30,693 nt of DNA from CAZHOV01 sp964534315 (GCA_964534315.1 CAZHOV010000058.1:1-30693); one strand, 5' to 3'. Positions 1 through 7,966 are shown, numbered from the stretch's first letter. Notes: a model not told the origin generated them from the sequence alone. Translations and numbers: made by a program.

Positions 1-72
1 CTGATACCTCGATACCCTGATACTTCGATACCCTGATACCTCGATACCCTGATACCTCGATACCCTGTTACC
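1..72. repeat. 16-bp tandem repeat, about 4.5 copies
   Basis: Direct repeat of the unit CCTGATACCTCGATAC. The first copy is cut by the window edge, one copy has a single C-to-T change, and the last is a degenerate half unit ending at the stop codon of the SUI1-like gene. The array continues beyond the window on the left, so its true copy number is unknown. It lies 3' of the minus-strand gene and has no open frame of note. Confidence 0.9.
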
Positions 73-74
73 TT

Positions 75-425
75 TCACCCCCCAGATTTCTTTGTCTGTT
101 TATACCCCGCCTCCATCAGCAATTCTACAACCTTATCTCTCTTATTCCCTTGTATTAGTATCTCGCCGTCTTTTGCAGAACCCCCAACCCCGCATTTAGT
201 TTTTAAAAACTTACCTAAATCCTTCAGATCGTCTTCATTGCCAACAAAACCAGTAATTAGAGTGACTTCCTTACCTTTTCTTTTCTTTCGGTCGATAAAT
301 ACCCGTAATCGTTGGTTTTCCGGCTCTGGGGTTTCTTCCTGCTCGCCGCTTTCATATTGATATTCAAAATCGGGATTGGTTGAGTATACGACTCCCTTCC
401 TGTTTTTCTTATTCTTCTTACTCAT
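75..425 (-). CDS. SUI1/eIF1-like translation factor (YciH family)
   Basis: A 116-residue protein whose C-terminal two thirds match the eIF1/SUI1 fold: a TLITGF strand, then KTKCGVGGSAKDGEILIQG with the Gly-Gly and Lys-Asp-Gly positions typical of the family, then a helix ending in KKSGG. The N-terminal 40 residues are Lys-rich and then acidic, as in bacterial YciH proteins. Family members act at the small ribosomal subunit and influence start-codon fidelity; the exact bacterial role is less settled. I chose the ATG at 425; a TTG at 431 in the same frame would add only Met-Asn. The stop abuts the 16-bp tandem repeat. The fold is clear, the in vivo role inferred. Confidence 0.88.
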   Translation of the reverse strand: MSKKNKKNRKGVVYSTNPDFEYQYESGEQEETPEPENQRLRVFIDRKKRKGKEVTLITGFVGNEDDLKDLGKFLKTKCGVGGSAKDGEILIQGNKRDKVVELLMEAGYKQTKKSGG

Positions 426-513
426 ATTCAAAATTTTAACAAGGATATATAAAAAGTTTAATATTAAAAAAAAATTTTGTTAACAGTAAAATAGATAGTT
501 AATAAAGTCTATA

Positions 514-1620
514 TTATCGCTTCCAATTATTATTGATTAATTTAAGCACCTTGTAGCCCAATCCGTCGAGTAGATGGGGCGAATTGGCTATGATGACTAC
601 ACTCGTTTGCGTTTCTTTCACGAAGCCCGCGAAAATCCGGTATCCTTTTGTATAACCCGGATGTGCAATAATATCAAAATAGTTCTTCTGGCCGTAAATG
701 TGCCACCCCATTCCGATAAAAGTATTTTTCACCTTTCCCGTTGGAGCGATTCGTTGGCGCAGCTCTTCGAAATCGGCTTTCAACGAAGCCGATGACCCAG
801 AAATAAAAAAACTTAGAAAACTGATCAGATCCTCTACGGTTGAAGATAAACCATTAGCTCCGGTAAAAACCAAATTTCTTTCGGGGGTTACCGGTAAACC
901 GCTGAAGGAATTTCCAGGTAAAATAGTTTGCTCATTATTTGTTAAGTTTGTAAAAGTACTCGTCATATCCAAAGGAGCAAGTACTTTTTCATTCAACAAA
1001 TTATCATAAGATTGACCAGTTTGTTTTTCTATAATGCATTGTAAAAGCGCAAATCCAGTCTCCGAATAATGATACCCTTCTTTCAATTCTTCTTTTGTTA
1101 ATGAATGATAAAAATTGAGCAATTGTTCGGAATTATAGTCTCGAAATGGATGCTCGGCGTTAGATTTGGTCACGGCCAAATTGTTAGGTAATTTAGGTAA
1201 TCCGGATCTATGAGAAACTAAATCAAGAAGCGTGGCTTCTTGCATGGCAGGATTCTGATGATAAGGTGAAAGAAAGGCATTTATCGGATCGTCCCATTGA
1301 AAAAGATCCTCTTCCACTAATATGGAGGTGAGCAGTGTTGTAAATACCTTGCTAAAGCCCCCTATTGGTGCTATGGCCTGTTGATCCTCTAAGGAAGCGT
1401 CTGTTATTGCCTTGTTTTGAAACGTAAAAAAATAACTCGAATCGGCAATTTGTAATCCCATTAAGATGACGGGCGTTTTTTGAGGAGAGATTTCTGTGTC
1501 AAATTTTATGATTTTTTCAATTTGCCTTCTTAAATTGCTCCTTTGCTGAGATTGAACATTAACAGTAGTCAAAATTAGCATTATTAAGATCAGTATTGAA
1601 CAGTTATCTTTATTCTTCAT
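514..1620 (-). CDS. Secreted class C beta-lactamase-fold protein with altered active site
   Basis: 368 residues with an N-terminal signal peptide (hydrophobic core about residues 8-22, cleavage near QSQQ). The body follows the serine hydrolase/class C beta-lactamase family: helix-starting motif at 85-91, the LVSHRSGLP turn near 134-142, a YSETGFALL motif at 185-193 and HPG at 320-322. The usual SxxK nucleophile motif reads Gly88-Phe-Ser-Lys91, so the catalytic serine position is Gly while the lysine is kept. YxN reads Tyr-Ser-Glu. The HxG motif is intact. The frame is open throughout, so this looks like a maintained protein rather than a decaying gene. It is probably a binding or regulatory pseudoenzyme; Ser90 acting instead is possible but would be out of register. 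Divergent from ptrB, 38 bp apart. Confidence 0.85.
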   Translation of the reverse strand: MKNKDNCSILILIMLILTTVNVQSQQRSNLRRQIEKIIKFDTEISPQKTPVILMGLQIADSSYFFTFQNKAITDASLEDQQAIAPIGGFSKVFTTLLTSILVEEDLFQWDDPINAFLSPYHQNPAMQEATLLDLVSHRSGLPKLPNNLAVTKSNAEHPFRDYNSEQLLNFYHSLTKEELKEGYHYSETGFALLQCIIEKQTGQSYDNLLNEKVLAPLDMTSTFTNLTNNEQTILPGNSFSGLPVTPERNLVFTGANGLSSTVEDLISFLSFFISGSSASLKADFEELRQRIAPTGKVKNTFIGMGWHIYGQKNYFDIIAHPGYTKGYRIFAGFVKETQTSVVIIANSPHLLDGLGYKVLKLINNNWKR

Positions 1621-1622
1621 TA

Positions 1623-1630
1623 TAACTTTG
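1623..1630 (+). promoter_or_regulatory. Possible -7 box for ptrB
   Basis: TAACTTTG fits the Bacteroidota -7 consensus TAnnTTTG and sits 28 bp before the ptrB ATG in the short divergent gap. A convincing -33 TTTG at the expected 19-21 bp spacing is absent; the nearest TTG is 24 bp upstream, inside the neighbouring coding region. Weak call. Confidence 0.3.
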
Positions 1631-1658
1631 ATCTAATTATTTTTTTAAAACGACCAAA

Positions 1659-3818
1659 ATGAACAACTTCCTTTCCCCCTTTGCAATTATATTACTGTCC
1701 GTGCTTACGCTATTTAGCTGTACCAATGTTGAACAACAAAAAAATGATTCCTACAAGATGAAAGAAGCAAATGCTATACCTGCACCACAAGTAAAAAAAA
1801 TTCCAAAAGAATTGACCATTCATGGGGACACCAGAATTGATAATTACTATTGGCTGAACGACCGTAACAATCCAGAGGTCATTCAGTATTTGAAAAATGA
1901 AAATAAGTATACTGAGGAAATTATGCAACCTACTGAGCCGCTTCAAGAAAAGATCTATGAAGAAATTGTGGGGCGCATAAAAAAGGATGATGAGTCTGTT
2001 CCTTATAAAGACAATGGCTATTACTACCTGACCAAATATGAAAAAGGTAAAGAATATCCCATCTATTCCAGAAAAAAGGGTAGCCTTGAAGGGGAAGAAG
2101 AGTTACTGCTGGACGTCAATCAGCTGGCTGAAGGTTATGAATTCTATCAGGTGGGAGGACGATCGGTGAGTCCTGACAATAAACTAATGGTATATGGCGA
2201 AGATACGCTGAGTCGGCGACTGTATACGCTTCGCATTAAGAATTTGGAAACGGGAGAACTGCTGCCCGACGTTATCCAAAATACCATCGGTTCTGCTGTT
2301 TGGGCCAATGACAATAAGACGATTTTTTACGCTAAAAAAGATGAAACCACCCTGCGTCCCTATCAAATCTATCGCCACGTACTGGGAACAGATGTAAAGG
2401 ATGATGTGCTAATCTATACGGAAGACGACGATACTTTTGTCAGCTATGTCTATAAAACCAAATCTGAAAAGTATATCCTGATCGGTTCGTATGCAACCCT
2501 GACAAATGAGATCAGATACCTGGATGCCAATAACCCGACAGGTGTATTCCAGATGTTTGAACCCAGAAACAGAGATGAAAAACTCGAATATTCAGTATCT
2601 CATTTCAACGATCAATGGTATATCAAAACAAATTGGAAAGCAGAAAACTTCCGGTTAATGCGTACTCCCGAGGGCAATACCTCGAAAGATGCCTGGGAAG
2701 AAGTGATCCCTCATCGGAGCGATGTGCTTATGGAATCTTTCGATCTGTTTGACGACTATTTAGTATTGACCGAACGAATAAAGGGGATCACCGAAATTCG
2801 GATCAAACCATGGGAAGGAGAGGAGCACTACATCAAATTTGACGAAGAAGCTCATATGGCCTACACTTCGACGAATCTGGATTTCGATACGGAAGTGGTA
2901 CGGATAGGATACCAATCGATGATCACGCCCAATTCTACCTATGATTACAACATGCGCACTAAAGAAAAGACGTTGCTCAAGCAGCAAGAAGTGGTGGGTG
3001 ATTTTTCTTCCTCTGATTACGCTTCAGAGCGATTATATGCCACTGCCAATGATGGAACCAAGGTGCCTATTTCTATGGCTTACAAGAAAGGGGTTAAAAA
3101 AGACGGCAGCAATCCTTTGTTGCTTTATGGGTATGGCTCTTATGGGGCCAGTATGAACCCATCTTTTAACTCGGCGAGGTTAAGCCTGTTGGATCGAGGA
3201 TTTATCTTCGCAATTGCCCACATTCGAGGCGGAGAAGAAATGGGAAGAGCTTGGTATGAGAATGGAAAATTGCTCAAAAAGAAAAATACATTCACCGACT
3301 TTATTGATTGTGCCGAATTTTTACTGGAAGCCAATTATACAACTAAAGAAAAGTTATTCGCATTGGGTGGAAGTGCCGGAGGCTTGCTTATGGGTGCAGT
3401 AATCAATGAACGTCCCGACCTCTGGAAAGGTGTCATTGCCGCCGTCCCCTTTGTAGATGTGGTGACTACGATGCTGGACGAAAGTATTCCGCTAACAACG
3501 GGCGAATATGATGAATGGGGTAATCCAAACGATAAGGAATATTATGACTACATTAAGTCGTACTCACCTTATGACAATATAGAAGCCAAAGACTATCCCA
3601 ACCTGCTCGTAACCACCGGTCTGCACGACTCCCAAGTTCAATATTGGGAACCGGCTAAGTGGGTCGCTAAACTTCGTGAGCTAAAAACGGATGATCATTT
3701 GCTCTTACTCCACACCAACATGGGAGCCGGGCATGGTGGTGCCTCCGGCAGATTCAAAAGGTACAAAGAAACCGCTATGGAATATGCATTTTTAATTAGC
3801 TTGGCCAATAATGAGTAA
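1659..3818 (+). CDS. ptrB: Oligopeptidase B (S9A family), lipoprotein form
   Basis: 719 residues, normal for the S9A family plus a leader. The N-terminus is a lipoprotein signal with lipobox LFSC at 18-21, so the enzyme is probably anchored in an envelope membrane, unlike cytosolic E. coli PtrB. Residues about 40-440 form the seven-bladed propeller and 450-719 the alpha/beta hydrolase domain. The catalytic triad is visible: Ser572 in GGSAGG, Asp657 in GLHDSQV and His692 in GAGHGG. The block VPFVDVVTTMLDESIPLTTG is characteristic of oligopeptidase B rather than prolyl oligopeptidase. It would cleave short peptides after Arg or Lys. The stop codon lies within a TAATGAG heptad array. Confidence 0.95.
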   Translation: MNNFLSPFAIILLSVLTLFSCTNVEQQKNDSYKMKEANAIPAPQVKKIPKELTIHGDTRIDNYYWLNDRNNPEVIQYLKNENKYTEEIMQPTEPLQEKIYEEIVGRIKKDDESVPYKDNGYYYLTKYEKGKEYPIYSRKKGSLEGEEELLLDVNQLAEGYEFYQVGGRSVSPDNKLMVYGEDTLSRRLYTLRIKNLETGELLPDVIQNTIGSAVWANDNKTIFYAKKDETTLRPYQIYRHVLGTDVKDDVLIYTEDDDTFVSYVYKTKSEKYILIGSYATLTNEIRYLDANNPTGVFQMFEPRNRDEKLEYSVSHFNDQWYIKTNWKAENFRLMRTPEGNTSKDAWEEVIPHRSDVLMESFDLFDDYLVLTERIKGITEIRIKPWEGEEHYIKFDEEAHMAYTSTNLDFDTEVVRIGYQSMITPNSTYDYNMRTKEKTLLKQQEVVGDFSSSDYASERLYATANDGTKVPISMAYKKGVKKDGSNPLLLYGYGSYGASMNPSFNSARLSLLDRGFIFAIAHIRGGEEMGRAWYENGKLLKKKNTFTDFIDCAEFLLEANYTTKEKLFALGGSAGGLLMGAVINERPDLWKGVIAAVPFVDVVTTMLDESIPLTTGEYDEWGNPNDKEYYDYIKSYSPYDNIEAKDYPNLLVTTGLHDSQVQYWEPAKWVAKLRELKTDDHLLLLHTNMGAGHGGASGRFKRYKETAMEYAFLISLANNE

Positions 3819-3836
3819 TGAGTAATGAGTAATGAG
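3809..3836. repeat. TAATGAG heptad array, 4 copies
   Basis: Four perfect head-to-tail copies of TAATGAG, with a degraded fifth (CAATGA) after them. The ptrB stop codon TAA at 3816-3818 is the start of the second unit. Because the unit length is not a multiple of three and each unit holds TAA and TGA, the array closes all three forward frames. Confidence 0.9.
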
Positions 3837-3933
3837 CAATGAAAATACCAGGTTCAAATGATTTAGTTAGGAAAAAATCTATAAAAAGGTTAGTTTAGGA
3901 TTGAATTTGAAAATACGAAAAGGATAATGTTAT

Positions 3934-5298
3934 ATGATACAATCGATAATTTTTATTGTTATAGCCGCCTTGGTTATTGGGTTAGCAACCAGGCAATTCT
4001 TGCGCATCCGCAGGAATATCTTATTGGGGCAGGACGAAGAGATCTCGGGCAATACCGGGAAACGGTGGAAGAATGTATTATTGATTGCTTTCGGGCAACA
4101 AAAAATGTTTAAGCGATGGATACCTGCTATTTTCCACCTTTTTATTTACGTAGCTTTCTTATTTACTCAGATTGAGTTAATCGAGATTTTTATTGACGGT
4201 ATTTTTGGAGTACATCGTTTTTTTGCAGCTAAACTGGGCGGGTTTTATACCTTCATTATCAGCTTAATAGAGGTATTGTCTGTGAGTGCTTTTGTAGCTA
4301 CTATAATCTTTTTATGGCGAAGAAACCTGCTTAAAGTACCCCGTTTCGTTAAGCCCGAAATGAAAGGCTGGCCTACTCTTGACGGTAATCTGATTCTTTT
4401 ATTGGAAATCATTTTGTTAGTAGGTATTTTCTCTATGAATGGAGCGGATGTCGTACTCCAGAAGATTGATCCGGAGCACTATCCCGATACTGGATTTCTC
4501 GCAGTGAGCGGTTGGCTGGGCCCCATGTTATTTGGAGGTTTATCAGAATCAACTCTTGTGGGAATAGAGCGCTTTGGATGGTGGATGCACATTCTGACCG
4601 TTTTTGGGTTTTTGCTGTATTTGCCTTATTCCAAACACCTCCATATCCTCTTAGCTTTCCCGAATACCTATTATGCTAAGTTGGATTCAAGAGGAAAGAT
4701 GGAAAATATGCCCGAAATTATGAATGAGGTCAAAATGATGATGGGGCTTTCTGACGGAAACGGAGAAGAAATGCCTATGGATGCCGAGTTGCCCGACTTT
4801 GGTTCTAACGACATCTTTAATCTGAGTTGGAAAAATATTATGGATGCCTATTCCTGTACCGAATGCGGACGGTGTACTGCTGTTTGTCCGGCTAATATCA
4901 CAGGTAAAAAGCTATCTCCAAGAAAAGTTCTCATGGATATCCGGGACCGCACAGAAGAAGTGGCTCAACATATTGATAAGAATAACTCCGAGGTTGCCAA
5001 AGATCCTTCTAAACCGGTTTCGAAAGAAAATTATGACGATGGCAAATCACTGTTCGATTACATTACCGCAGAGGAATTGCACGCTTGTACGACCTGTAAC
5101 GCCTGTGTGGAAGCTTGTCCGGTATTGATCAATCCGTTAGAGCCTATATTGAAATTACGCAGATATGAAATACTGACGCAATCCGCCGGTCCCCAGGATT
5201 GGCTGCCCATGTTTAATAGTATCGAAAACAGCGGGTCCGCCTGGCAAATACCTGATGACCGCGACAAATGGGCCAAAGAAGCCCAAAACGGCAATTAA
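3934..5298 (+). CDS. Membrane 4Fe-4S dicluster protein, HdrE/HdrC-like
   Basis: 454 residues. The first 240 carry about six hydrophobic segments (near 1-22, 60-85, 105-130, 150-172, 185-205 and 212-235) with histidines at segment ends, resembling the b-type cytochrome subunit of nitrate reductase gamma/HdrE proteins. The C-terminal part has two 4Fe-4S motifs, CTECGRCTAVCP from Cys308 and CTTCNACVEACP from Cys385, as in HdrC/GlpC-like ferredoxins. It probably moves electrons between the quinone pool and a soluble partner, most likely the HdrB-like protein at 6479. The order membrane dicluster protein, CCG protein, small conserved protein is familiar from Bacteroidota genomes, but here a DUF1028 gene intervenes. 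The physiological donor cannot be read from the sequence. Confidence 0.88.
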   Translation: MIQSIIFIVIAALVIGLATRQFLRIRRNILLGQDEEISGNTGKRWKNVLLIAFGQQKMFKRWIPAIFHLFIYVAFLFTQIELIEIFIDGIFGVHRFFAAKLGGFYTFIISLIEVLSVSAFVATIIFLWRRNLLKVPRFVKPEMKGWPTLDGNLILLLEIILLVGIFSMNGADVVLQKIDPEHYPDTGFLAVSGWLGPMLFGGLSESTLVGIERFGWWMHILTVFGFLLYLPYSKHLHILLAFPNTYYAKLDSRGKMENMPEIMNEVKMMMGLSDGNGEEMPMDAELPDFGSNDIFNLSWKNIMDAYSCTECGRCTAVCPANITGKKLSPRKVLMDIRDRTEEVAQHIDKNNSEVAKDPSKPVSKENYDDGKSLFDYITAEELHACTTCNACVEACPVLINPLEPILKLRRYEILTQSAGPQDWLPMFNSIENSGSAWQIPDDRDKWAKEAQNGN

Positions 5299-5309
5299 TT
5301 GCTCTTAGC

Positions 5310-5401
5310 TGCTAGTTGTAGGAAATGCTAGTTGGGAAATGTTAGTTTGGACCTCGGCTGCTAGTTGGGACGTGCTAGTTGGGACGTCCTCGTCCCAACT
5401 A
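5310..5401. repeat. Direct repeats of TGCTAGTTGGGA ending in an 11-bp hairpin
   Basis: Five diverged copies of a roughly 14-bp unit related to TGCTAGTTGGGACG start at about 5310, 5326, 5340, 5359 and 5373. The last copy is followed at once by its own reverse complement, giving a perfect 11-bp stem (5376-5386 with 5391-5401) and a TCCT loop. An A-run, not a T-run, follows on the plus strand, so it is not a classical terminator for the upstream gene. Confidence 0.8.
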
Positions 5402-5433
5402 AAAAAAAACAAAAAATAATCAAAATCAACATC

Positions 5434-6471
5434 ATGAAAAAACATCTACCTACATTCTTATTTATCTTCTTGGCAACTATTGGCCTGATAGCTCAAGATA
5501 CTTTTTCCATCATGGCCGTTGACCCCGAAACGGGAGAGGTGGGAGCCGCTGGAGCCTCTTGTATCGACGACGGTGACTGTGGAGGTTGCGGAGGCGTGAT
5601 CATTATCAATGACCTGATCCCGGGGAGAGGGGGAATGAATTCTCAGGCCTACGCTTGTATTCCCAATGTCAATCTACAAAATGGAATTGCTCAACTAGAA
5701 GCCGGCGATAGCCCTCAGGAAGCCCTGGATTATGTACTCGCCAACGATGCTTGTTTCTCTCAGGGGTTTGATCCGACATACCGGCAATACGGCATTGTGG
5801 ATTTAGATCCGGCTACGGGCGACCCCCGAAGTGTAGCCTATACCGGGTCCAATAATGACCCTTATGCCAACCACCTTACCGGACCTAATTACGCCATCCA
5901 GGGTAATATTTTATTAGGGCAGGAAATCCTGGACAGTATGGAAGCCCGGTTTTTAAGTACGGAAGGATCGCTAGCAGAAAAACTTATGGCCGCTATGCAG
6001 GGGGCCAATGTACCTGGTGCTGATACCCGCTGTTTGAATGAGGATGTTTCTTCTTTGTCTGCCTTTATCCGCGTAGCTCAGCCGGGAGATACCCTGGGTA
6101 CTTATTACCTTGAATTAAATGTGAAGGAGACGCCTTTTGGGGTGGAACCTATCGACTCATTGCAAACCCTTTTTGACTCCTGGTTTGTGACCAATGTAGA
6201 CCAAGTTGCCATTAATGAACTAGACTTAAGAGTTTATCCGAATCCGTCTACTTCCAGCGTATTTTTCGAATCCTCGGGAGTGGATTTGAAACCTGGTTAT
6301 GATTTGACTATATATAATGAAATAGGCCAAAAGGTGTTAACTAAAAAAATCAATGCTACCGTGCTGGAAGTCTCAGCAAGCGAATTAACCGGTAGTCAGC
6401 TATATTGGTACCGAGTTGAAAATGAACAGAATAAAATTATCAAAACAGGAAAGTTTATACATCTTAAATAA
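5434..6471 (+). CDS. Secreted DUF1028 protein with T9SS type A sorting domain
   Basis: 345 residues. Signal peptide at 1-21 (FLFIFLATIGLIAQ). The mature protein opens with DTFSIMAVDPETGEVGAAGA, the hallmark of the DUF1028 (Ntn-hydrolase-like) family, and keeps family elements such as EALDYVLANDACF, RQYGIVDL, YAIQGNILLG and LAEKLMAAM. A Cys/Gly-rich stretch near 40-55 is unusual. Residues about 265-345 form a T9SS type A sorting domain beginning LRVYPNPS, with IYNEIGQKVL and a closing strand, so the protein should be exported and surface-attached or released. The family's reaction is not established. I chose the ATG at 5434 because it gives a clean signal peptide; an upstream in-frame TTG runs back into the repeat. 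It sits between the two Fe-S genes, with only 7 bp to the next. Confidence 0.9.
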   Translation: MKKHLPTFLFIFLATIGLIAQDTFSIMAVDPETGEVGAAGASCIDDGDCGGCGGVIIINDLIPGRGGMNSQAYACIPNVNLQNGIAQLEAGDSPQEALDYVLANDACFSQGFDPTYRQYGIVDLDPATGDPRSVAYTGSNNDPYANHLTGPNYAIQGNILLGQEILDSMEARFLSTEGSLAEKLMAAMQGANVPGADTRCLNEDVSSLSAFIRVAQPGDTLGTYYLELNVKETPFGVEPIDSLQTLFDSWFVTNVDQVAINELDLRVYPNPSTSSVFFESSGVDLKPGYDLTIYNEIGQKVLTKKINATVLEVSASELTGSQLYWYRVENEQNKIIKTGKFIHLK

Positions 6472-6478
6472 GAGCGTT

Positions 6479-7273
6479 ATGTCTAAAGAATTACGAATTC
6501 CAACAATGGCAGAATATGCTGCTGAAGGTAAAACACCAGAAGTCTTGTTTTGGGTAGGCTGTGCAGGGAGTTACGACGATAGAGCCCAAAAAGTATCAGT
6601 CGCCTTTGCTAAGATCCTGAATGAGATCGGGATCGATTTTGCTATTTTAGGGAATGAAGAGAGTTGTACGGGAGATCCAGCCCGGAGAGCAGGTAATGAA
6701 TTTCTTTTTCAAATGTCTGCTTTGCAGAATATCCAGATATTAGACGGATATGAAATAAAAAAGATCGTCACGACCTGCCCTCACTGTTTTAATACCATTA
6801 AAAATGAGTATCCTGAGCTTGGCGGCCACTATGAAGTGATCCATCATACGCAATTCCTCCAAAAGCTCATCAATGAAGGACGCTTAAAACTTAAAGGGGG
6901 AGGGGTGTTTGAAGGAAAAAAGATTACCTATCACGACTCTTGCTACCTGGGCAGAGTTAATGGAGTGTACGAAGCTCCCAGAGCAGTGTTGGAACAATTG
7001 GATAACGACCTTGTAGAAATGAAGCGCTGCAAATCCAATGGTCTATGCTGTGGAGCCGGCGGCGCCCAAATGTGGAAAGAAGATGAGCCCGGTAAAAAAC
7101 GAATCAATGCAGAACGCGCAGAAGAAGTATTGGAAACAAAAGCCGAAATTCTGGCTGTCAATTGCCCGTTTTGCTTGACCATGATGCAGGATGGGATCAC
7201 TTCTAAAAATGCTGAAAATGATGTAATGGTCTATGATTTAGCTGAATTGATTATCAATAACGGGATTCAATAG
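6479..7273 (+). CDS. HdrB/LutA-like Fe-S protein with two CCG domains
   Basis: 264 residues, cytoplasmic, no leader. Two cysteine-rich (CCG) domains: the first has WVGCAGSYDD, SCTGDPARRAGNE and CPHC near residue 100; the second has HDSCYLGR, CCGAGG and NCPFC. This pattern matches the catalytic-type subunit of heterodisulfide reductase-like and LutA/GlpC-like complexes, which hold a non-cubane or cubane Fe-S cluster and handle thiol/disulfide or flavin electron transfer. The membrane dicluster protein at 3934 is the expected partner. The ATG at 6479 is 7 bp after the DUF1028 stop, suggesting co-transcription; an in-frame upstream ATG at 6416 would overlap that gene by over 50 bp and add unrelated residues. 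Substrate unknown. Confidence 0.9.
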   Translation: MSKELRIPTMAEYAAEGKTPEVLFWVGCAGSYDDRAQKVSVAFAKILNEIGIDFAILGNEESCTGDPARRAGNEFLFQMSALQNIQILDGYEIKKIVTTCPHCFNTIKNEYPELGGHYEVIHHTQFLQKLINEGRLKLKGGGVFEGKKITYHDSCYLGRVNGVYEAPRAVLEQLDNDLVEMKRCKSNGLCCGAGGAQMWKEDEPGKKRINAERAEEVLETKAEILAVNCPFCLTMMQDGITSKNAENDVMVYDLAELIINNGIQ

Positions 7274-7304
7274 TTCTGCAAGAAATCTTTTAAAATAAAG
7301 AACC

Positions 7305-7787
7305 ATGGTAAATTACGATCAACTACCCAATACTACCCGCACCTGGATCTACCAATCGAGTCGGCCTTTCACAGAGGAAGAAGTCAAAGCGTTGAATGGT
7401 TATTTAGAGTCCTTTGTCGATCAGTGGGTGAGTCATAATCGCAAATTACAAAGTTTCGGGAAGGTATATCAACAGCAGTTTATTGTGCTAATGGTAGACG
7501 AAAGCCAGGCAGGGGCAAGCGGTTGCTCTATCGATAAGTCCGTCCATTTTCTTAAAGAAGTGGAGATGAAATATGGGGTGACGCTATTTGACCGGATGAC
7601 CTTTGCCTACAAAGATCGGGACGAGGTAAAGACCGTTTCGAGAGACGAATTTGCCGATCTCTACAAGCGAGAAAAAATCTCAGACGAAACCATCGTCTTT
7701 AATAACCTCGTCGATACCAAAGCTGATTTTGAATCCAACTGGCAAATTCCCTTGAAGCAAAGCTGGCATAAAAATATGGTCTACTAA
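7305..7787 (+). CDS. Small conserved Bacteroidota protein downstream of Fe-S genes
   Basis: 160 residues, soluble, with no signal peptide or membrane segment. From memory, similar short proteins beside HdrB-like genes in Bacteroidota are often labelled ABC transporter ATPase, yet no Walker A (GxxxxGK[ST]), Walker B or ABC signature can be found here, so that label would be wrong. Visible features are an N-terminal TRTWIYQSSRPFTEEE segment, GASGCSIDKS near residue 70 and KSWHKNMVY at the end. It lies 31 bp after the CCG-domain gene in the same direction, so it is probably the last gene of the unit. A function linked to the Fe-S pair is inferred from position only. Confidence 0.82.
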   Translation: MVNYDQLPNTTRTWIYQSSRPFTEEEVKALNGYLESFVDQWVSHNRKLQSFGKVYQQQFIVLMVDESQAGASGCSIDKSVHFLKEVEMKYGVTLFDRMTFAYKDRDEVKTVSRDEFADLYKREKISDETIVFNNLVDTKADFESNWQIPLKQSWHKNMVY

Positions 7788-7930
7788 TTTTTATTGCAAT
7801 CTCTAGTGGATAAAGTTGAATGGTTGATTTTGCTATTGTTATAGCTTATCTTGTATTGATCACGTTTAATAGAAAAAACACCCATTTTAACTTCCTTATT
7901 CGTATCTTGAGGAGGGTAAGTGGAAAATCA

Positions 7931-7966
7931 AAATTATTCTTCCAATTTTTTTGCCTTACTACTTAA
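7931..7966. repeat. 36-bp intergenic repeat, copy 1
   Basis: Matches 9481-9516 at 34 of 36 positions by eye; the core is TTTTTTTGCCTTACTACTTA. It ends 27 bp before the SpoOM-like gene. A TAnnTTTG-like octamer (TAATTTTG, 7968-7975) follows directly, but the TTTG inside the repeat is only 14 bp upstream of it, too close for the usual promoter spacing. Confidence 0.75.

Noticed and set aside
574..1009. Forward-strand open frames across the beta-lactamase-like gene
   Set aside because: They lie wholly opposite a gene with clear family motifs and a signal peptide, and their translations show no recognisable features.
5365..5433. Upstream TTG start for the DUF1028 protein
   Set aside because: It would begin inside the repeat hairpin and place 23 non-signal residues before a clean signal peptide that starts at the ATG at 5434.
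6416..6478. Upstream ATG start for the CCG-domain protein
   Set aside because: It overlaps the T9SS tail of the previous gene by 56 bp and adds residues unlike the family; the ATG at 6479 follows the previous stop by 7 bp.
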